From positions 84,910 through 148,909 of the forward strand of contig NZ_JBLXDN010000009.1 of the NCBI RefSeq assembly GCF_048264025.1: a DNA stretch of 64,000 bases, given 5' to 3'. The notes under the pieces are model-generated. The model searched no databases and was not told the origin of the DNA. It worked only from the letters and a program-made list of their open reading frames with translations. Positions 62,709 to 64,000 of this stretch are shown here, piece after piece; the first letter of the stretch is position 1, and each line of letters opens with the position of its first letter. Position numbers and translations under genes: made by a program. This stretch comes from Nitrincola sp048264025 (GTDB lineage Bacteria; Pseudomonadota; Gammaproteobacteria; Pseudomonadales; Balneatricaceae).

Positions 62709-64000
62709 TCAACCCCCGAAAATTAAACGTCTGCACACAACAGCCGCAACAAACAGAAATGCAACACGCATGAACGGCGCTACCCTAGCATCTAGTTCCA
62801 ACTGTTTAGCCGGCATCGACATGGGGCCAATTGACCAGCCTGGGAACGTAAACATAGGGAATGCACCGCTTGAAGCAATGCCAGACGTGTCAGTAATCGT
62901 GCCAATCATTGCCGCCCCTAAAAGCGCTTCTTTGTGAGATTCAAAAATACCCGCTATACCGTCAGGGTAAGATGTTTCCCACCATGAACCACTCTCTGCA
63001 TAAGGGTCAGCCTTGCATGCATCACCTTCACATTCTTCATCAGCTTCTTCATCTCCTTCACCTTCAGACCCTGAACCTGATCCTGAACCTGAACCTGAAC
63101 CTGAAGAACCACCGTGACCGGTACCAACGCCACCGCTATTTGATGTTGTTGTAGTATTCTCACCGGTGAATTTTCCATCTGAGTCATACGTTTTTGTGTT
63201 CGTTGTTGTTGTTTCGCTGGATTTTGGCGCCGTTGATGATTGAGTGTGCGTTGGCGGCATAGTCGATTTATCTATGACATGCGTAGTAATCGGATGCCCT
63301 GTGTATGCGGTATTTGTTTCAGTAGTAACTGATTTTGAACCATCGGGATTGACGGTCTCAGTAACAGTTTCTGTTGTTGTCCTAGTGATGCCGTTAGACA
63401 TCTTAACAACTGTTGTTGTTTCGGTTTCCTGCCTGTCAGTACCCTTGCCCCTAGTTTCAACAGTGACAGTTGTATCAGTAGTGACATGGGTACCATCAGG
63501 CAAAATTTCGGAATCTGAAAAAACTGTTGTTTCAGTAGAATTCGGATCAACTTGTGAACCCAGTTGCGGAGTAACGATGTTTTCAGAATCAGGATCAATA
63601 GCATCTTCATCCAGTGCCATTTCACCATCGTATTCAAAGATAGCAACCGCCTCGCAGTACATATCATCAGTGCAATTCAAATCAGCATCACGTAAAACAA
63701 TGCGACAACCCGCATATTGACCGACTGTTGAAATAGATGGATCTAAAAGACCATGACCTGCAACGGTACCGTCTTCAGGACAGTGGTTAGGGACCTCAGG
63801 AGGAACGCAATAATCGGCAGTACAACCCGAAGGTATTAAAGTACGATCACCAGTAGAACCGTTAAGGGGTCCAGCACCCCATTGATTATAGTTACGGCAA
63901 CGAACGCGAGTTTTCTGAGCGTTATCCCAGACAGGGGCAGCATGGGACCAGCCAGCATTCAGTGGCATAGAATAACAAAAAGCAGTTGGTGTATTACCGG
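62709..64000 (-). CDS. Adsorption protein (pIII/TspB-like), 5' end beyond window
   Basis: The frame is open to the right edge (ten more codons upstream of the ATG at 63968, no stop), so the N-terminus is missing. Visible: a Cys-rich receptor-type segment ('CTADYCVPPE', 'CRIVLRDADLNCTDDMYC'), Thr/Glu/Val repeats, a Gly/Ser hexamer-repeat linker, an acidic stretch with Cys pairs, 'WWETSYPDGIAGIFES' (TspB-type C-terminal motif) and a final transmembrane anchor ending in 'FGG'. In filamentous phages this protein binds the host pilus. Host receptor unknown. Confidence 0.78.
   Translation of the reverse strand, partial: GNTPTAFCYSMPLNAGWSHAAPVWDNAQKTRVRCRNYNQWGAGPLNGSTGDRTLIPSGCTADYCVPPEVPNHCPEDGTVAGHGLLDPSISTVGQYAGCRIVLRDADLNCTDDMYCEAVAIFEYDGEMALDEDAIDPDSENIVTPQLGSQVDPNSTETTVFSDSEILPDGTHVTTDTTVTVETRGKGTDRQETETTTVVKMSNGITRTTTETVTETVNPDGSKSVTTETNTAYTGHPITTHVIDKSTMPPTHTQSSTAPKSSETTTTNTKTYDSDGKFTGENTTTTSNSGGVGTGHGGSSGSGSGSGSGSGSEGEGDEEADEECEGDACKADPYAESGSWWETSYPDGIAGIFESHKEALLGAAMIGTITDTSGIASSGAFPMFTFPGWSIGPMSMPAKQLELDARVAPFMRVAFLFVAAVVCRRLIFGG
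63068..63106. repeat. Hexanucleotide repeats coding for Ser-Gly
   Basis: CCTGAA/CCTGAT-type 6-bp units in tandem encode six or more Ser-Gly pairs in the linker of the adsorption protein. In-frame, so slippage would change linker length but not the frame. Confidence 0.7.

Larger units (their letters stand above)
58700..64000 (-). mobile_element. Filamentous (Inoviridae, Pf-like) prophage in ssrA, partial
   Basis: From the ssrA end to the right edge all genes are on the minus strand, AT-richer than the host, and in the order pIII-like, pVI-like (DUF2523), small membrane ORF, Zot/pI, hairpin region, replication initiator, tyrosine integrase. This is the Pf1/Pf4 order (coaA-pVI-zot-rep-int). The coat, single-stranded DNA-binding and control genes and attR are expected beyond the window. 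No stop or frameshift was seen in any of the genes. Confidence 0.88.

Noticed and set aside
58793..64000. Zot as a virulence toxin gene
   Set aside because: Name is historical; all evidence here fits phage assembly, with no other toxin gene in view.
1..64000. CRISPR array, rRNA or tRNA genes
   Set aside because: No regularly spaced repeats, no rRNA conserved blocks, and no cloverleaf with CCA other than tmRNA was recognised by eye.

Overview
The window reads as the chromosome of a marine-type gammaproteobacterium of the Oceanospirillales/Pseudomonadales kind. Housekeeping clusters are in Pseudomonas-like order (ffh-rpsP-rimM-trmD-rplS, then xerD-dsbC-hom-thrC-recJ; smpB/ratA-rnfH/bamE/fur/recN/grpE-dnaK-dnaJ-dapB). 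The tmRNA tag reads ANDDNYALAA, and Fur has a single Cys where the enterobacterial protein has CxxC. I could not fix the genus from sequence alone. About 60 protein genes, one tmRNA and one partial filamentous prophage are supported.

Layout. 1-12 kb is a mixed region: the 3' end of a proton-conducting (NuoL/M, MrpD-like) membrane subunit, a zinc alcohol dehydrogenase, a MoxR AAA ATPase with its CoxE-like VWA partner, a large DUF2339 membrane protein, an MFS transporter with an AT-rich AraC regulator, a periplasmic rhodanese, a YeeZ-like epimerase, entericidin, a LEA14-like lipoprotein and a small membrane protein. 12-19 kb is a minus-strand run: a bifunctional-looking GGDEF/EAL sensor, nudF, yqiB, yqiA and parE. 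19-24 kb holds an orphan lipoprotein, nfo, a glutaredoxin-like protein and ahpC-ahpF, with a 600-bp intergenic stretch containing two large palindromic repeat elements. 24-35 kb is the recJ/thrC/hom/dsbC/xerD and rplS/trmD/rimM/rpsP/ffh block. 35-39 kb holds ypjD, a CNNM/CorC transporter and two divergent NUDIX genes.

38.9-46.3 kb is a complete bacterial-type V/A-ATPase operon in the order B-D-I-K-E-DUF2764-A. This is a circular permutation of the chlamydial/spirochaete/Bacteroides order. The K rotor subunit keeps the residues that bind Na+ in the Enterococcus hirae enzyme, so the complex is probably a sodium pump or synthase. It sits directly downstream of dapB.

46.4-58.7 kb is the stress and quality-control block. 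grpE and dnaK each have a very good sigma-32 promoter, and recN has a near-LexA box. Fur, BamE, RnfH, RatA, an SNF-family transporter, SmpB, a chemotaxis receptor and tmRNA follow.

58.7-64.0 kb (end of window) is one end of a filamentous (Inoviridae) prophage inserted at the 3' end of ssrA. Its modules, read in their own direction, are a pIII/TspB-like adsorption protein (open at the window end), a pVI/DUF2523 protein, a previously easy-to-miss 32-residue membrane ORF, Zot/pI, a double-hairpin intergenic region that may be the replication/packaging signal, a rolling-circle initiator, and a tyrosine integrase. The order matches Pf phages of Pseudomonas, but with a tmRNA attachment site.
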